Part shown: positions 1 to 7,635 of the stretch, one piece after another
Layout of the letters: each line of letters opens with the position of its first letter
Position numbering within the stretch: the stretch's first letter is position 1
NCBI GenBank assembly: GCA_030524745.1
Contig: JAUNGC010000010.1
Coordinates: 1 to 64,000 of the forward strand
DNA from: Eubacteriales bacterium
Lineage (GTDB): Bacteria > Bacillota > Clostridia > Lachnospirales > Lachnospiraceae
DNA: 64,000 nt
Reading direction: 5' to 3'
The notes under the pieces: model-generated
What the model saw: only the letters and a program-made list of their open reading frames with translations
The model's database searches: none
What the model was told of the DNA's origin: nothing
Program-made: the position numbers and the translations under genes

Positions 1-54
1 TAAGGCAACGGACTCTGACTCCGTCATTTCAAGGTTCGAATCCTTGTAGCCCTG
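1..54 (+). tRNA. tRNA-Gln (CUG), 3' part only
   Basis: The window opens inside a tRNA. An anticodon stem ACGGA/TCCGT encloses a 7-nt loop whose central triplet is CTG, and the T-arm (CAAGG/CCTTG around TTCGAAT) and the 3' acceptor strand TAGCCCT plus discriminator G follow. The CCA end is not encoded. The D-arm and 5' acceptor strand lie outside the window, so acceptor pairing cannot be checked. Confidence 0.9.
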
Positions 55-58
55 TCAG

Positions 59-98
59 AAAGAAAAATCCATGAGTTACGGCTTATGGATTTTTCTTT
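59..98 (+). terminator. Rho-independent terminator after tRNA-Gln
   Basis: A 14-bp stem (59-72 with 85-98) is formed by an A-rich left arm and a T-rich right arm ending in TTTTTCTTT. It directly follows the tRNA and should end its transcript. An in-frame ATG at 85 lies inside this stem and so is unlikely to start the next gene. Confidence 0.8.
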
Positions 99-175
99 AG
101 TTGAACGAAGAAAAAGTCCGGGGCGAATGTCCCCGCGGGTTCATGGGCAGAACATGGCTGCAATCGCATATTTTC

Positions 176-204
176 TTGCGGAATTGCTGTTTATCGGATA
201 TAAT
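176..204 (+). promoter_or_regulatory. Sigma-A-type promoter of the glycosyltransferase/peptide operon
   Basis: TTGCGG (176-181) and a perfect TATAAT (199-204) are separated by 17 nt. Transcription would start near 211, leaving a leader of about 75 nt before the first start codon. It is the only good promoter I see ahead of the operon that runs to about 16796. Confidence 0.7.
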
Positions 205-285
205 GATACCGGGAAAGGCATACCGGCACAGGGACGGCTGGCGGGAGATGGTCCGGGAAAGAAGAACGGAAGGCGGCGGGAAGGT

Positions 286-1812
286 ATGGCGGGTTACAGC
301 AAAGCTGACAGAAAAAATGACGATATGATAGAAATTGCTTATGCGATCCATGATGATTCCGGCTCCTATTATGAATATCTGGGGGTGTCCATGGTTTCCG
401 TCATGGAAAATACACGGGAAGTTTTGCGGTTTCATGTGCTCTGCGATGATACCCTGGCCGCGTCGGCGAAGGAAAAGCTGACGGCTATGTGTAAAGCTTA
501 CGGGCAGCGCATCTGTTTTCACAGGGTCGCGCCGGATGAAAGAATCTCTGTCACGGAGCTTTTGAAAGCCGGGTACAACGAGGGGATTTTGTACCGACTG
601 TATCTGCCGGAGTTGCTTTCGTCTGTCCGCAGGATCCTGTATCTGGATGCGGACATTCTGGCGAACGGAGATGTACGGAAACTGTGGGACGTGGATGTGG
701 AGGCATATGCGGCCGCCGGGCGCTGGGACCCGCCGCTGCTGGGATTTAAACCGGTGGAAGAACCGCTGCGGGCAAGGTGCCGGCCGTTCCGGGAGAGCAC
801 GGACTGGACGAAATACGTCAACTCCGGCGTGCTGGTGCTGAATCTGGAAAGGATCAGAAAAGAGCATCATCTGTGGGAAGAGGCCGTTTCTTTCTGGAAC
901 CGCTACGGTATGGTACTGCCGGATCAGGACGCGGTCAATTATATTCTGCGGGGAAAAATCCGCCTGCTCCCGCCCTGCTGTAATATGCCGAACCGGGATT
1001 GCCCGCAGCAGAGAAAGGGAATCTTTTATCACTATACTTATATGGGGCAGGAGCGGGAAACCTTAGATCCGGTTGACGAACTCTATCTCTCCTATTGGAA
1101 AAAAACGCCCTTTTACAGGGCCGGTTACGGAAAAAGAGAAAAGGCGGCCTTTCTGGGCGGGATGAAAAATCGTGCAGGGATATATGAGAGGCTGGAAAAA
1201 CTAGGGAAATTAGACCGGGAGGACGTCCTCAATTATGGGAGATGTCTTTATTGGAAAGGGGAATTCCAACAAGCCTATGCCTATTTGGCCGGTCGGGGTG
1301 CACAGGCGTCGGCGTTTCCCGATTACGGGGGGTGCGCAGAGCGGGAGCATGTCTGGGAGATGGATCGGGCGTTCCTCATGGCGAAGTCTTTAAGGGAGAT
1401 GAAAAGAACGGAGGAAGCAATAATCCTTCTGCAGGAGTCGCTTTATGCGGACGGCGACTGCGCCTTTCCGGAACATGATGCGCGCAGCATGGAGCAATGG
1501 CGCTTTCTGGGAGAGCTTTATTGCGAAACGGGGCGGTATGAAGAAGCCGGGGAAGCGTTTCTGCATTGCCTGTATTTCGGAACGCCGGAAAAGAATGCCT
1601 GCGCGCTGGCGGCGCTTTTTTGTCTGGTGAAGTGCATGCTTTGCATGGACAGGCTTTCGGAAGCGGAAACCTATTATACCATGCTGGATACGCTCGCGCC
1701 TCTGGACAACGGGGTGAAGCTGTGCGGTATCAGGCTGGAACGGGCAAGACGGAAAAAGGAGGCGGTATTATCCGGGAATTCAGCTGGGAAGCTTACGACG
1801 GAAGGGAAATAG
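286..1812 (+). CDS. GT8-family glycosyltransferase with C-terminal TPR-like region
   Basis: This is a retaining glycosyltransferase resembling LgtC/GlgA-type GT8 enzymes, about 508 residues. After a short N-terminus the GT8 fold begins with IEIAYAIHDDSG and LGVSMVSVMENT, and the metal-binding DxD is visible in YLDADILANGD (about residues 121-123). The downstream NSGVLVLNLE and DQDAVNYIL blocks are also typical of the family. The last 180 or so residues carry repeated helix pairs (LGELYCETGRYEEAGEAFL) that look like tetratricopeptide repeats. The reading frame is open from 85, but that ATG lies in the tRNA terminator and upstream of the promoter. I prefer ATG 286, preceded by GGGAAGG at short spacing; ATG 325, where homology begins, is the alternative. 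It is the first gene of the operon and overlaps the start of the radical SAM gene. The acceptor is unknown. Confidence 0.85.
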   Translation: MAGYSKADRKNDDMIEIAYAIHDDSGSYYEYLGVSMVSVMENTREVLRFHVLCDDTLAASAKEKLTAMCKAYGQRICFHRVAPDERISVTELLKAGYNEGILYRLYLPELLSSVRRILYLDADILANGDVRKLWDVDVEAYAAAGRWDPPLLGFKPVEEPLRARCRPFRESTDWTKYVNSGVLVLNLERIRKEHHLWEEAVSFWNRYGMVLPDQDAVNYILRGKIRLLPPCCNMPNRDCPQQRKGIFYHYTYMGQERETLDPVDELYLSYWKKTPFYRAGYGKREKAAFLGGMKNRAGIYERLEKLGKLDREDVLNYGRCLYWKGEFQQAYAYLAGRGAQASAFPDYGGCAEREHVWEMDRAFLMAKSLREMKRTEEAIILLQESLYADGDCAFPEHDARSMEQWRFLGELYCETGRYEEAGEAFLHCLYFGTPEKNACALAALFCLVKCMLCMDRLSEAETYYTMLDTLAPLDNGVKLCGIRLERARRKKEAVLSGNSAGKLTTEGK

Positions 1813-2945
1813 TTATTTGCGGCCCGCTTGACAGGTGCGTGCCCATTCTGCTCGCGTTTCCGGAGTCGTTTCCGGATACAATCCGGATCTGTGATGAGGC
1901 GCATGCCGGCATGGATTTTGCACGGCTTGTAAAGGCGGCCGGCATGGAGAAGCTGCAGCGCCTTTGTGTCCGGTTTATTTCCTGTGAGGAACTGGGACAG
2001 TTTCGGGACGTTTATGTGATTCTGGCGGGAAAAACGTATTTCCGGGCATACTGCAGGCATCTTAAGTATACGGGGCCGGCTGATTTTTATTCGGCGGTTC
2101 CGATTCTGCAGGACGGCTTTGACAAGCAGGACTACTTTGCGTATTTCACATCCTTGTACCGCAGGCGCAGGGAAGGAATTTTCTTCGGAGGCGTGGAGAT
2201 CGATCTGACAAAGCGCTGTACGCTGCGATGCAGGGAATGTGCAAATCTGATGCAGTATTACGACTTGCCGGAACGGATGCCGGGCGGAATCATACTGGAA
2301 TCGGTGAAACGCCTGCTGGATGCTTCGGACGGCGTTGCGATGGTCAAGATACTGGGAGGAGAACCGCTGCTGGAACAGGAACTGCTGGAAAAGCTGCTGC
2401 AGCTGCCTCAGCTTGTCAGCCAACAGAAGGTTCTGGGAATACAGATCATCACCAACGGAACGTTGCTGTTTCGGGAGAAACTGTTAAAGCGTATGAAGGC
2501 AAATCCGCTGGTGGGAGTTCTTTTGAGCAATTACGGCGCTTTATCTGCAAGGGAAGAGGAAATAAAAGAACAGCTTCGCGCTTACGGGATCCCGTTTGCG
2601 GAAATCGGGGAAGAGGATGTATGGCGGCGCTACGGCGATCCCCGCAGGGTGTATCAGACGCCCGGAGAGGCAAAGAAGCTGTTTGAAAAATGCAAATCGA
2701 AGGAAAACTGCTGTACATTGCTGGACGGCAGACTGTATGCCTGCCCGAGGGCCGCTCATGGGGAGGCGCTGGGCTTTTATCCGCCGAAGCGGGGGGAGAG
2801 CGTGGCGCTTATGGAGGAACCGTGGGACGCGGAGAGCATGCGGGAGAAACTGAAAGAGTTTTACTTCAGGGAAGAGGCGGTGCAGGCCTGTTCGTGCTGT
2901 ACCAACATGCGCGGCGCGCTGATCGGGCGCGCGCAGCAGATGTGA
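1767..2945 (+). CDS. Radical SAM protein with N-terminal Rossmann-like domain
   Basis: This is a predicted [4Fe-4S] radical SAM enzyme. CxxxCxxC is present as CTLRCREC (about residues 151-158 from the start used here), followed by the SAM-binding KILGGEPLL stretch. C-terminal cysteines (KENCCTLLDGRLYACPR and QACSCCTN) could bind an auxiliary cluster, as in SPASM or twitch domains. The first 110 residues read like a small nucleotide-binding fold (EIVICGPLDRCVPIL). Start choice is uncertain. A strong AGGAGG (1757-1762) is followed in frame by ATT at 1767 and ATC at 1770, with no ATG nearby. GTG 1722 and ATG 1566 lie deep in the upstream gene, and ATG 1911 would cut the N-terminal domain. A non-ATG start near 1767 fits best. 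Its substrate could be the peptide at 7368 or a sugar; the sequence does not decide. Confidence 0.8.
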   Translation: MIREFSWEAYDGREIVICGPLDRCVPILLAFPESFPDTIRICDEAHAGMDFARLVKAAGMEKLQRLCVRFISCEELGQFRDVYVILAGKTYFRAYCRHLKYTGPADFYSAVPILQDGFDKQDYFAYFTSLYRRRREGIFFGGVEIDLTKRCTLRCRECANLMQYYDLPERMPGGIILESVKRLLDASDGVAMVKILGGEPLLEQELLEKLLQLPQLVSQQKVLGIQIITNGTLLFREKLLKRMKANPLVGVLLSNYGALSAREEEIKEQLRAYGIPFAEIGEEDVWRRYGDPRRVYQTPGEAKKLFEKCKSKENCCTLLDGRLYACPRAAHGEALGFYPPKRGESVALMEEPWDAESMREKLKEFYFREEAVQACSCCTNMRGALIGRAQQM

Positions 2946-2978
2946 CGCCGGAAAGGAAACGGGAACAAAAAACGGCTT

Positions 2979-3977
2979 ATGGACGGACAGAAAACGGAAA
3001 ACCGGACGCTCAGCATCATACTTCCGGTTTTCAATGGGGAAAAAACGGTGCGGCGCAGCATAGAGTCCGTTCTTCGGGCAAAGAAGGTCCCGCTGGAACT
3101 GGTGATCGTTGACGACGGTTCCACGGACCGCACGGGAGAAATCTGCCGGCAGTACGCGAAAGCCTGCTCCTGCGTCAGGTTTTTTGGTCAGGAAAACCGG
3201 GGGCCGGGGGCTGCCAGAAACGCGGGGCTTCGCCGGGTGAGCGGCGCTTATGTGGGATTTATGGACGCGGACGACTGTTATGTGCCGGAAGCGTTGGAAA
3301 GGGCATGGGAAATTTTGAACGAAAAGCGGGCGGACGCGGTCTGCGTAGGGATCCGGACGTTTTTGCAGTCGGAATTTCCCGACGGAAAGGGAACGGTTCT
3401 CTATGAAGGCGATGACAGCCTGATTAGCGGAAGGGAAGCGTTCCGGAGAATGCTCGGCGGAGAAGGATTGGATTCCAACACCTATGCGAAGTTTTACCGA
3501 AGGGATATGCTTCCCGACGATCTGCATTTTTTTGAGGGAAGGCTGGGAGATGAGATCCCGGTCACTTACCGGATGCTTTTGTCCGCAGAACGGGTCTGGC
3601 TGATGAAGGGGACCGGATATCTGTACTGTATCGATGAAAGCGGAACGAGCCTGAGCGGCGTGCGGTTTGCGCCCTGCTACTTTGAGATGGCGGACCGGGC
3701 GAAGGAACTGTATGAGCTTGTGTGCGGGCAGTATCCGGACTTTCGGGAGGAAGCGGCGGGTTTTTATCTGGATCTGGCGCTGCAGTGCGTGGAGCGCATT
3801 GCCGGGCAGGAAGAGATACGGCCGTATGAAGAGGGGCTGGTCAGACTGCTGAAGGAACTCGGGAAGCATCGTGAGGAACTGAAAAGGACGCCGCATATCG
3901 GGCGGGAGCGAAAGCGGTGGCTGGCTTTTTTTCTGCTGTCGTGCCGGGCGGCGAAAAACAGGGATGATAGAAAATGA
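2979..3977 (+). CDS. GT2-family glycosyltransferase
   Basis: A GT-A-fold inverting glycosyltransferase of 332 residues. The N-terminus carries the classical GT2 pattern: SIILPVFNGEKTV, then VIVDDGSTDRT for nucleotide binding, GPGAARNAGL, and the metal-binding MDADDCY. No membrane segments are evident, so it should be cytoplasmic and use a nucleotide-sugar donor. It starts 33 nt after the radical SAM gene and overlaps the next gene by four bases (ATGA), which indicates translational coupling. The C-terminal third is not diagnostic of donor or acceptor. Its place in the peptide/exporter operon suggests action on the same product, which is inference. Confidence 0.85.
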   Translation: MDGQKTENRTLSIILPVFNGEKTVRRSIESVLRAKKVPLELVIVDDGSTDRTGEICRQYAKACSCVRFFGQENRGPGAARNAGLRRVSGAYVGFMDADDCYVPEALERAWEILNEKRADAVCVGIRTFLQSEFPDGKGTVLYEGDDSLISGREAFRRMLGGEGLDSNTYAKFYRRDMLPDDLHFFEGRLGDEIPVTYRMLLSAERVWLMKGTGYLYCIDESGTSLSGVRFAPCYFEMADRAKELYELVCGQYPDFREEAAGFYLDLALQCVERIAGQEEIRPYEEGLVRLLKELGKHREELKRTPHIGRERKRWLAFFLLSCRAAKNRDDRK

Positions 3978-5212
3978 AACGGAGAATTGCAATATCGGTT
4001 ATTATTCCGGCGTATAATGCGGAAAAATATATCGGAAAATGTCTGGAAAGCGTGAGAGGGCAGAGCGCGCCGGACGTGGAAATCCTGTGCGTGGACGACG
4101 GCTCTGCGGACACCACGTCGGATATCGTCCGCGCCTGCGCCCAAAAAACAAAGAATCTGCGGCTGATCCGGCATGAGGAAAACCGGGGACAGGCATATGC
4201 CAGAAATTGCGGGCTGCGGGAAGCGGCGGGCAAATATGTTTATTTTCTGGATGCGGACGATATGCTTCAGGGGGAGGATTCCCTGCAGCGCATGTATGAA
4301 CTGGCGGAAAAGGAAGAACTGGACTGCGTCACTTTCGGGTCAGAGGCGTTTTATGAGGATTTGGCGGCGCGGACAGAGTATCCCACGGCGCTGGCCCGGC
4401 ATGCTTCCTATGAAGGCGTTTTTGACGGCGAGGCGTATCTGAAGAGGCTGTTTGACAGCGGGGATTTTAAGCCGGCGGTCTGGATGCAGTTCTGGAACAG
4501 AGAATTTCTGCAAAAACAGGGGCTTTGCTTCGATGAGGAACTGCCGCCCTGCGAAGATCTTCTGTTTACCGTCTGCGCGTTTTGCAGGGCCGGGCGGATT
4601 GGGCATTTGAACCGGGTGATGCATCGGTATCTGTGTCGGACGGATTCCTCGTCGAGGGAGGTCAATCTGAATCTGTACAGGGTTCATGCGCTCTGCTATT
4701 TTCATATACAGGAATTTTGCCTGAAGGAGAGAGTCGGGACGGATACGTTCGCGGTGGTCACGGATTACTGCAGGAGTTTAAAAGACTGCGTGATGGATAT
4801 GGCGATCGCGCTGATCCGGAAAGGCGTGGATATCCGGACGGCGGAATTTGCAAATCCGGGATATGGGGTTTTGCTGGCGGAACTGCTGACCGGACGTTTC
4901 CTGCGGCTGAAGCGTTTTTTTGCCCCGCAGGAATATGAGGTGCTGCGCAAAAGCGGCAAAATCATTGTTTACGGGGCCGGCACGCTGGGAAAAGACACGG
5001 AAGCGCTTCTTGCCATGTTCGGGTTGGAGAATTTTGTCACGGCGGCGAATCACCGCTGGGGCGGCGCAGAAGAACAGGTTGTTTTGGAGGAACTAACGGA
5101 ATATAGAGAGGATGCGGTCGTTTTGATCGCGGCGTCGCGGGAAAATCTGGAAAAAAGAATCGCAAAAGTGACCCGGCTGGGTTTTCGGACTTATATTTGC
5201 ATGGATCAATAG
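3974..5212 (+). CDS. GT2 glycosyltransferase with C-terminal Rossmann-like domain
   Basis: A 412-residue GT2 enzyme. The catalytic domain shows ISVIIPAYNAEKYI, CVDDGSADTT, GQAYARNCGL and FLDADDML. From about residue 325 a second domain begins with KIIVYGAGTLGKDTEALL, a glycine-rich beta-alpha-beta motif like the small nucleotide-binding domains found at the ends of many surface-glycan transferases. A similar fold appears to make up the N-terminus of the nearby radical SAM protein. The start overlaps the previous stop (ATGA) and the stop lies just before the next GT2 gene. Donor and acceptor cannot be read from the sequence. Confidence 0.85.
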   Translation: MKRRIAISVIIPAYNAEKYIGKCLESVRGQSAPDVEILCVDDGSADTTSDIVRACAQKTKNLRLIRHEENRGQAYARNCGLREAAGKYVYFLDADDMLQGEDSLQRMYELAEKEELDCVTFGSEAFYEDLAARTEYPTALARHASYEGVFDGEAYLKRLFDSGDFKPAVWMQFWNREFLQKQGLCFDEELPPCEDLLFTVCAFCRAGRIGHLNRVMHRYLCRTDSSSREVNLNLYRVHALCYFHIQEFCLKERVGTDTFAVVTDYCRSLKDCVMDMAIALIRKGVDIRTAEFANPGYGVLLAELLTGRFLRLKRFFAPQEYEVLRKSGKIIVYGAGTLGKDTEALLAMFGLENFVTAANHRWGGAEEQVVLEELTEYREDAVVLIAASRENLEKRIAKVTRLGFRTYICMDQ

Positions 5213-5241
5213 ACGAAAAAAAGCGGCGGCAGGCGAAAAAG

Positions 5242-6324
5242 ATGGAAAAGGGTACGGACAAGCCGAAGACGATCAGCGTCTGCATGATCGTAAAAAATGA
5301 AGAAAAGGTGCTGGACAGGGCGCTGAAGGGCGTTTCCCGGTTCGCGGACGAGATTGTTGTGGTGGACACGGGTTCCTCTGACCGCACGATGGAAATCGCG
5401 GCGAAATATACGGACCGGATTTATGAGCATCCGTGGGAAGGGCATTTCGGGCGGATGCGCAACATTTCATACTCCTATGCCGTCTGCGATTATGTGATGT
5501 ATTTCGACGCGGATTATGAGATAGACGCGGAAAATGCGGACCGGATCAACCGGCTCAAGGAGACGCTGACGGTGGAGAAATCCGTCTGCGTGACCTATTA
5601 TTCGCCGGAGCAGAAGCTTCCGGTTATGCTCCATTGTATTTCCCTGCGGGACGGACGGAGGTGGGAAGGCGCGGTGCACGAGCGGCTTCCCCTGAAAGAT
5701 CCGGTTCTTTATACGGATATCGTGATCCGGCACGTGAAAAAGGAAGAACTGCACTATGAGAGAAATGTGCAGCTATTTCCGAAGCTGACGCCGGAAGAAC
5801 TGCGGGCGCATTACTGGCTGGCGGCGCAGTGCTACAGCGACAGCGTTATGGCGGACGCGTCCGGCTGGGCGGACTTTTTCTTTGAACTGGCGCAGCGGGG
5901 AGAATATGATTTTACGGACAAGCCTTCCCCGGCGGTGACGGCGGGCCATGTGTTGATGTATTACGGCAGATACCGGGAGGCCCTGAAATGGCTGGAAGCG
6001 TATCTGGCGGAGTCGGGACGCTGGCTGGAAATACATGTCCGCAGCCGGGGCGCGGCGGAGGGCGCTTGCGGCAGGGATGCGGATGCGTTTGTCGGAGCGG
6101 CGCTTTCCTGTGATGAAAAAGCCTGTAACTATGCCGTAAGGTGCGCATTGGGGTGCGGAGAATGGGTCCGCGCCGAAACGCTGAACCAAAGACTGAAGGC
6201 GTATCATCAAAATTCCCCTCTTTTTTTGCTGAACCGCTTACGGATAGAGCGGGCGCGAAAAAAAGAGGCGGGCAGACAGGAGGAAGCGGATGGAAATCAG
6301 CGTGTGCATGATTGTCAGGAATGA
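5242..6324 (+). CDS. SunS-like GT2 glycosyltransferase with TPR-like C-terminus (copy 1)
   Basis: About 360 residues. It begins with [19 protein letters not shown], has VVDTGSSDRT, an FGRMRNISYSYA segment, YFDADYEID as the DxD site, and a later GAVHERLPL block. The VHE element plus a helical repeat C-terminus is shared with the SunS-type S-glycosyltransferases of glycocin biosynthesis and with related GT2/TPR proteins. I chose ATG 5242, with AGGCG at suitable distance, over ATG 5197, which would overlap the upstream gene and has no clear ribosome site. Two paralogues sit at 6290 and 8579. Family resemblance supports a cytosolic protein or peptide glycosyltransferase, but specificity is unproven. 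Confidence 0.82.
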   Translation: MEKGTDKPKTISVCMIVKNEEKVLDRALKGVSRFADEIVVVDTGSSDRTMEIAAKYTDRIYEHPWEGHFGRMRNISYSYAVCDYVMYFDADYEIDAENADRINRLKETLTVEKSVCVTYYSPEQKLPVMLHCISLRDGRRWEGAVHERLPLKDPVLYTDIVIRHVKKEELHYERNVQLFPKLTPEELRAHYWLAAQCYSDSVMADASGWADFFFELAQRGEYDFTDKPSPAVTAGHVLMYYGRYREALKWLEAYLAESGRWLEIHVRSRGAAEGACGRDADAFVGAALSCDEKACNYAVRCALGCGEWVRAETLNQRLKAYHQNSPLFLLNRLRIERARKKEAGRQEEADGNQRVHDCQE

Positions 6325-7420
6325 GGAAGCGGTGCTGGAACGGTGCCTCAAATGCGCGGTGCAGTTCGCGGACGAGCTGATCGTGGTGGATACGGGATCG
6401 TCGGACCGGACGAAGGAAATTGCGGAAAAATATACCGACCGGGTTTACGACTATGTCTGGGACGACGATTTTGCCGCCGCCAGAAATTTTTCCTATGAAA
6501 AAGCCGCCTGCGACTATGTGATGTGGCTGGATGCGGATGACGATATCGAGCGGGAGGATATCGAACGGATTAAATTTTTAAAAAGGGATATGCCGTCCGA
6601 TACAGATGTGGTATATTTTAGATATACGGGAGATGCGGCGGAGGATAATCTCTTCGGAGATAATGAAGTGATGCGCGACAGACTGGTCCGGCGCAGCCTG
6701 CGCCCGGTTTGGGTGTACCCGGTTCATGAGGCGATTCCCATACAAAAAGAATGGAAAGAATTGTATCGTCCCGATATCCGGATTTTTCACCGGAAGCGGC
6801 GGATCAATGAAGAACGCCGGAATATCCGCATATTTGAAAGAAAGCTGTCGGAGGGCTTCGTGCCGGACAGCTTTAGCCGCAGCTATTATTGCAGAGAATT
6901 GTCCGTAGACGGAAGCCATGAACGGGCGGTGGAGGAATTCCACAGGCTTTTGCGGGAAGGCAGCCGCGGCGATATCGACTACGCCATGTTTTATTACATT
7001 CACAGCATGAAAAAGCTGAACCGCTGCGGGGAACTGCGAAAACGGCTGGAAGATTATGTGGAAACATACGGCGGGCAGGAAGCGGCGCTGTGCACGCTGG
7101 GGGATCTGTGCCTGCGCGACCGGGAGTACGAGCGGGCGGCGGCCTGGTATCGGGAGGCGCTGGCGCTGCAGGCGGATATCTGTGATAAGAACATTCATTT
7201 TCCGGCGTATCGGGAGTTTTTGCCGCTGCTGGGAATCGGAAAGGCATATATCCGGATGGGAAGGCCTGCGGAGGCGGCCGCCGCTCTGAAAAAGGCGGAA
7301 CGCATTCATCCGTCGTATGTGGAGCTGAAACTTTTAAAACTATATCTGGAAAGGATGGATAAGAAGCATGAGAGAACTGATGAAGAAGCTGATGGAAGCG
7401 GGAAAGGCGGACGCGCTTAA
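6290..7420 (+). CDS. SunS-like GT2 glycosyltransferase with TPR repeats (copy 2)
   Basis: 376 residues, with an AGGAGG ribosome site eight bases before ATG 6290 and a 35-nt overlap with the upstream gene. The catalytic part shows EISVCMIVRNEEAVLERCL, VVDTGSSDRT, DDDFAAARNFSYEKA, the metal site MWLDADDDIE and a PVHEAIPI block. The second half contains clear TPR-type helix pairs (LGDLCLRDREYERAAAWYREAL and LGIGKAYIRMGRPAEAAAAL). This closely follows the SunS layout of a GT2 domain plus TPRs. The last 53 nt overlap the start of the small precursor-like gene at 7368 in another frame, so peptide and transferase are probably translated in coupled fashion. Confidence 0.85.
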   Translation: MEISVCMIVRNEEAVLERCLKCAVQFADELIVVDTGSSDRTKEIAEKYTDRVYDYVWDDDFAAARNFSYEKAACDYVMWLDADDDIEREDIERIKFLKRDMPSDTDVVYFRYTGDAAEDNLFGDNEVMRDRLVRRSLRPVWVYPVHEAIPIQKEWKELYRPDIRIFHRKRRINEERRNIRIFERKLSEGFVPDSFSRSYYCRELSVDGSHERAVEEFHRLLREGSRGDIDYAMFYYIHSMKKLNRCGELRKRLEDYVETYGGQEAALCTLGDLCLRDREYERAAAWYREALALQADICDKNIHFPAYREFLPLLGIGKAYIRMGRPAEAAAALKKAERIHPSYVELKLLKLYLERMDKKHERTDEEADGSGKGGRA

Positions 7421-7589
7421 TTCGCTGGACGAGTTCATGGAGGCGGCAAAGGAACTGGGATATACACAGGAGCAGGTTGAGGAAGCGCTGGATGATTTCG
7501 ACGGGTTCCCGCTGGACGACGACGATCTGGATGAGATTGTCGGAGGAATGACGATGCATAAGGCGCCGATGAGGAACCGGGGAAGATGA
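7368..7589 (+). CDS. Putative RiPP precursor peptide with double-glycine leader
   Basis: A 73-residue peptide. Residues 1-60 form a helical, strongly acidic leader ending in [12 protein letters not shown] (GG at 59-60), with [16 protein letters not shown] before it. This is the pattern of Nif11/NHLP-type leaders cut by C39 peptidase exporters. The remainder is a 13-residue basic tail, [13 protein letters not shown], without Cys or Ser; Thr62 is the only hydroxyl residue. ATG 7368 has AAGGATGG about nine bases upstream and overlaps the previous gene by 53 nt; ATG 7380 is an alternative. A C39-type ABC exporter lies 2 kb downstream in the same operon. The precursor role is inferred from leader, size and context; the core may be modified or simply trimmed and exported. 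Confidence 0.75.
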   Translation: MRELMKKLMEAGKADALNSLDEFMEAAKELGYTQEQVEEALDDFDGFPLDDDDLDEIVGGMTMHKAPMRNRGR

Positions 7590-7635
7590 TTCCCGGAGAT
7601 GTTCGGGGCGGAATCGGACGGAGCAAGCGGATGAA

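Noticed and set aside
85-285. N-terminal extension of the GT8 protein from ATG 85
   Set aside because: The ATG lies within the tRNA terminator stem and upstream of the promoter at 176-204, and the extension shows no homology-like features.
97-1032. Long open frame on the minus strand (311 codons) opposite the GT8 gene
   Set aside because: No recognisable motifs and a biased composition; it mirrors the GC-rich codon pattern of the true + strand gene.
2541-3992. 483-codon minus-strand open frame opposite radical SAM and GT2 genes
   Set aside because: It crosses two well-supported + strand genes, has no ribosome site or domain, and looks like a frame shadow.
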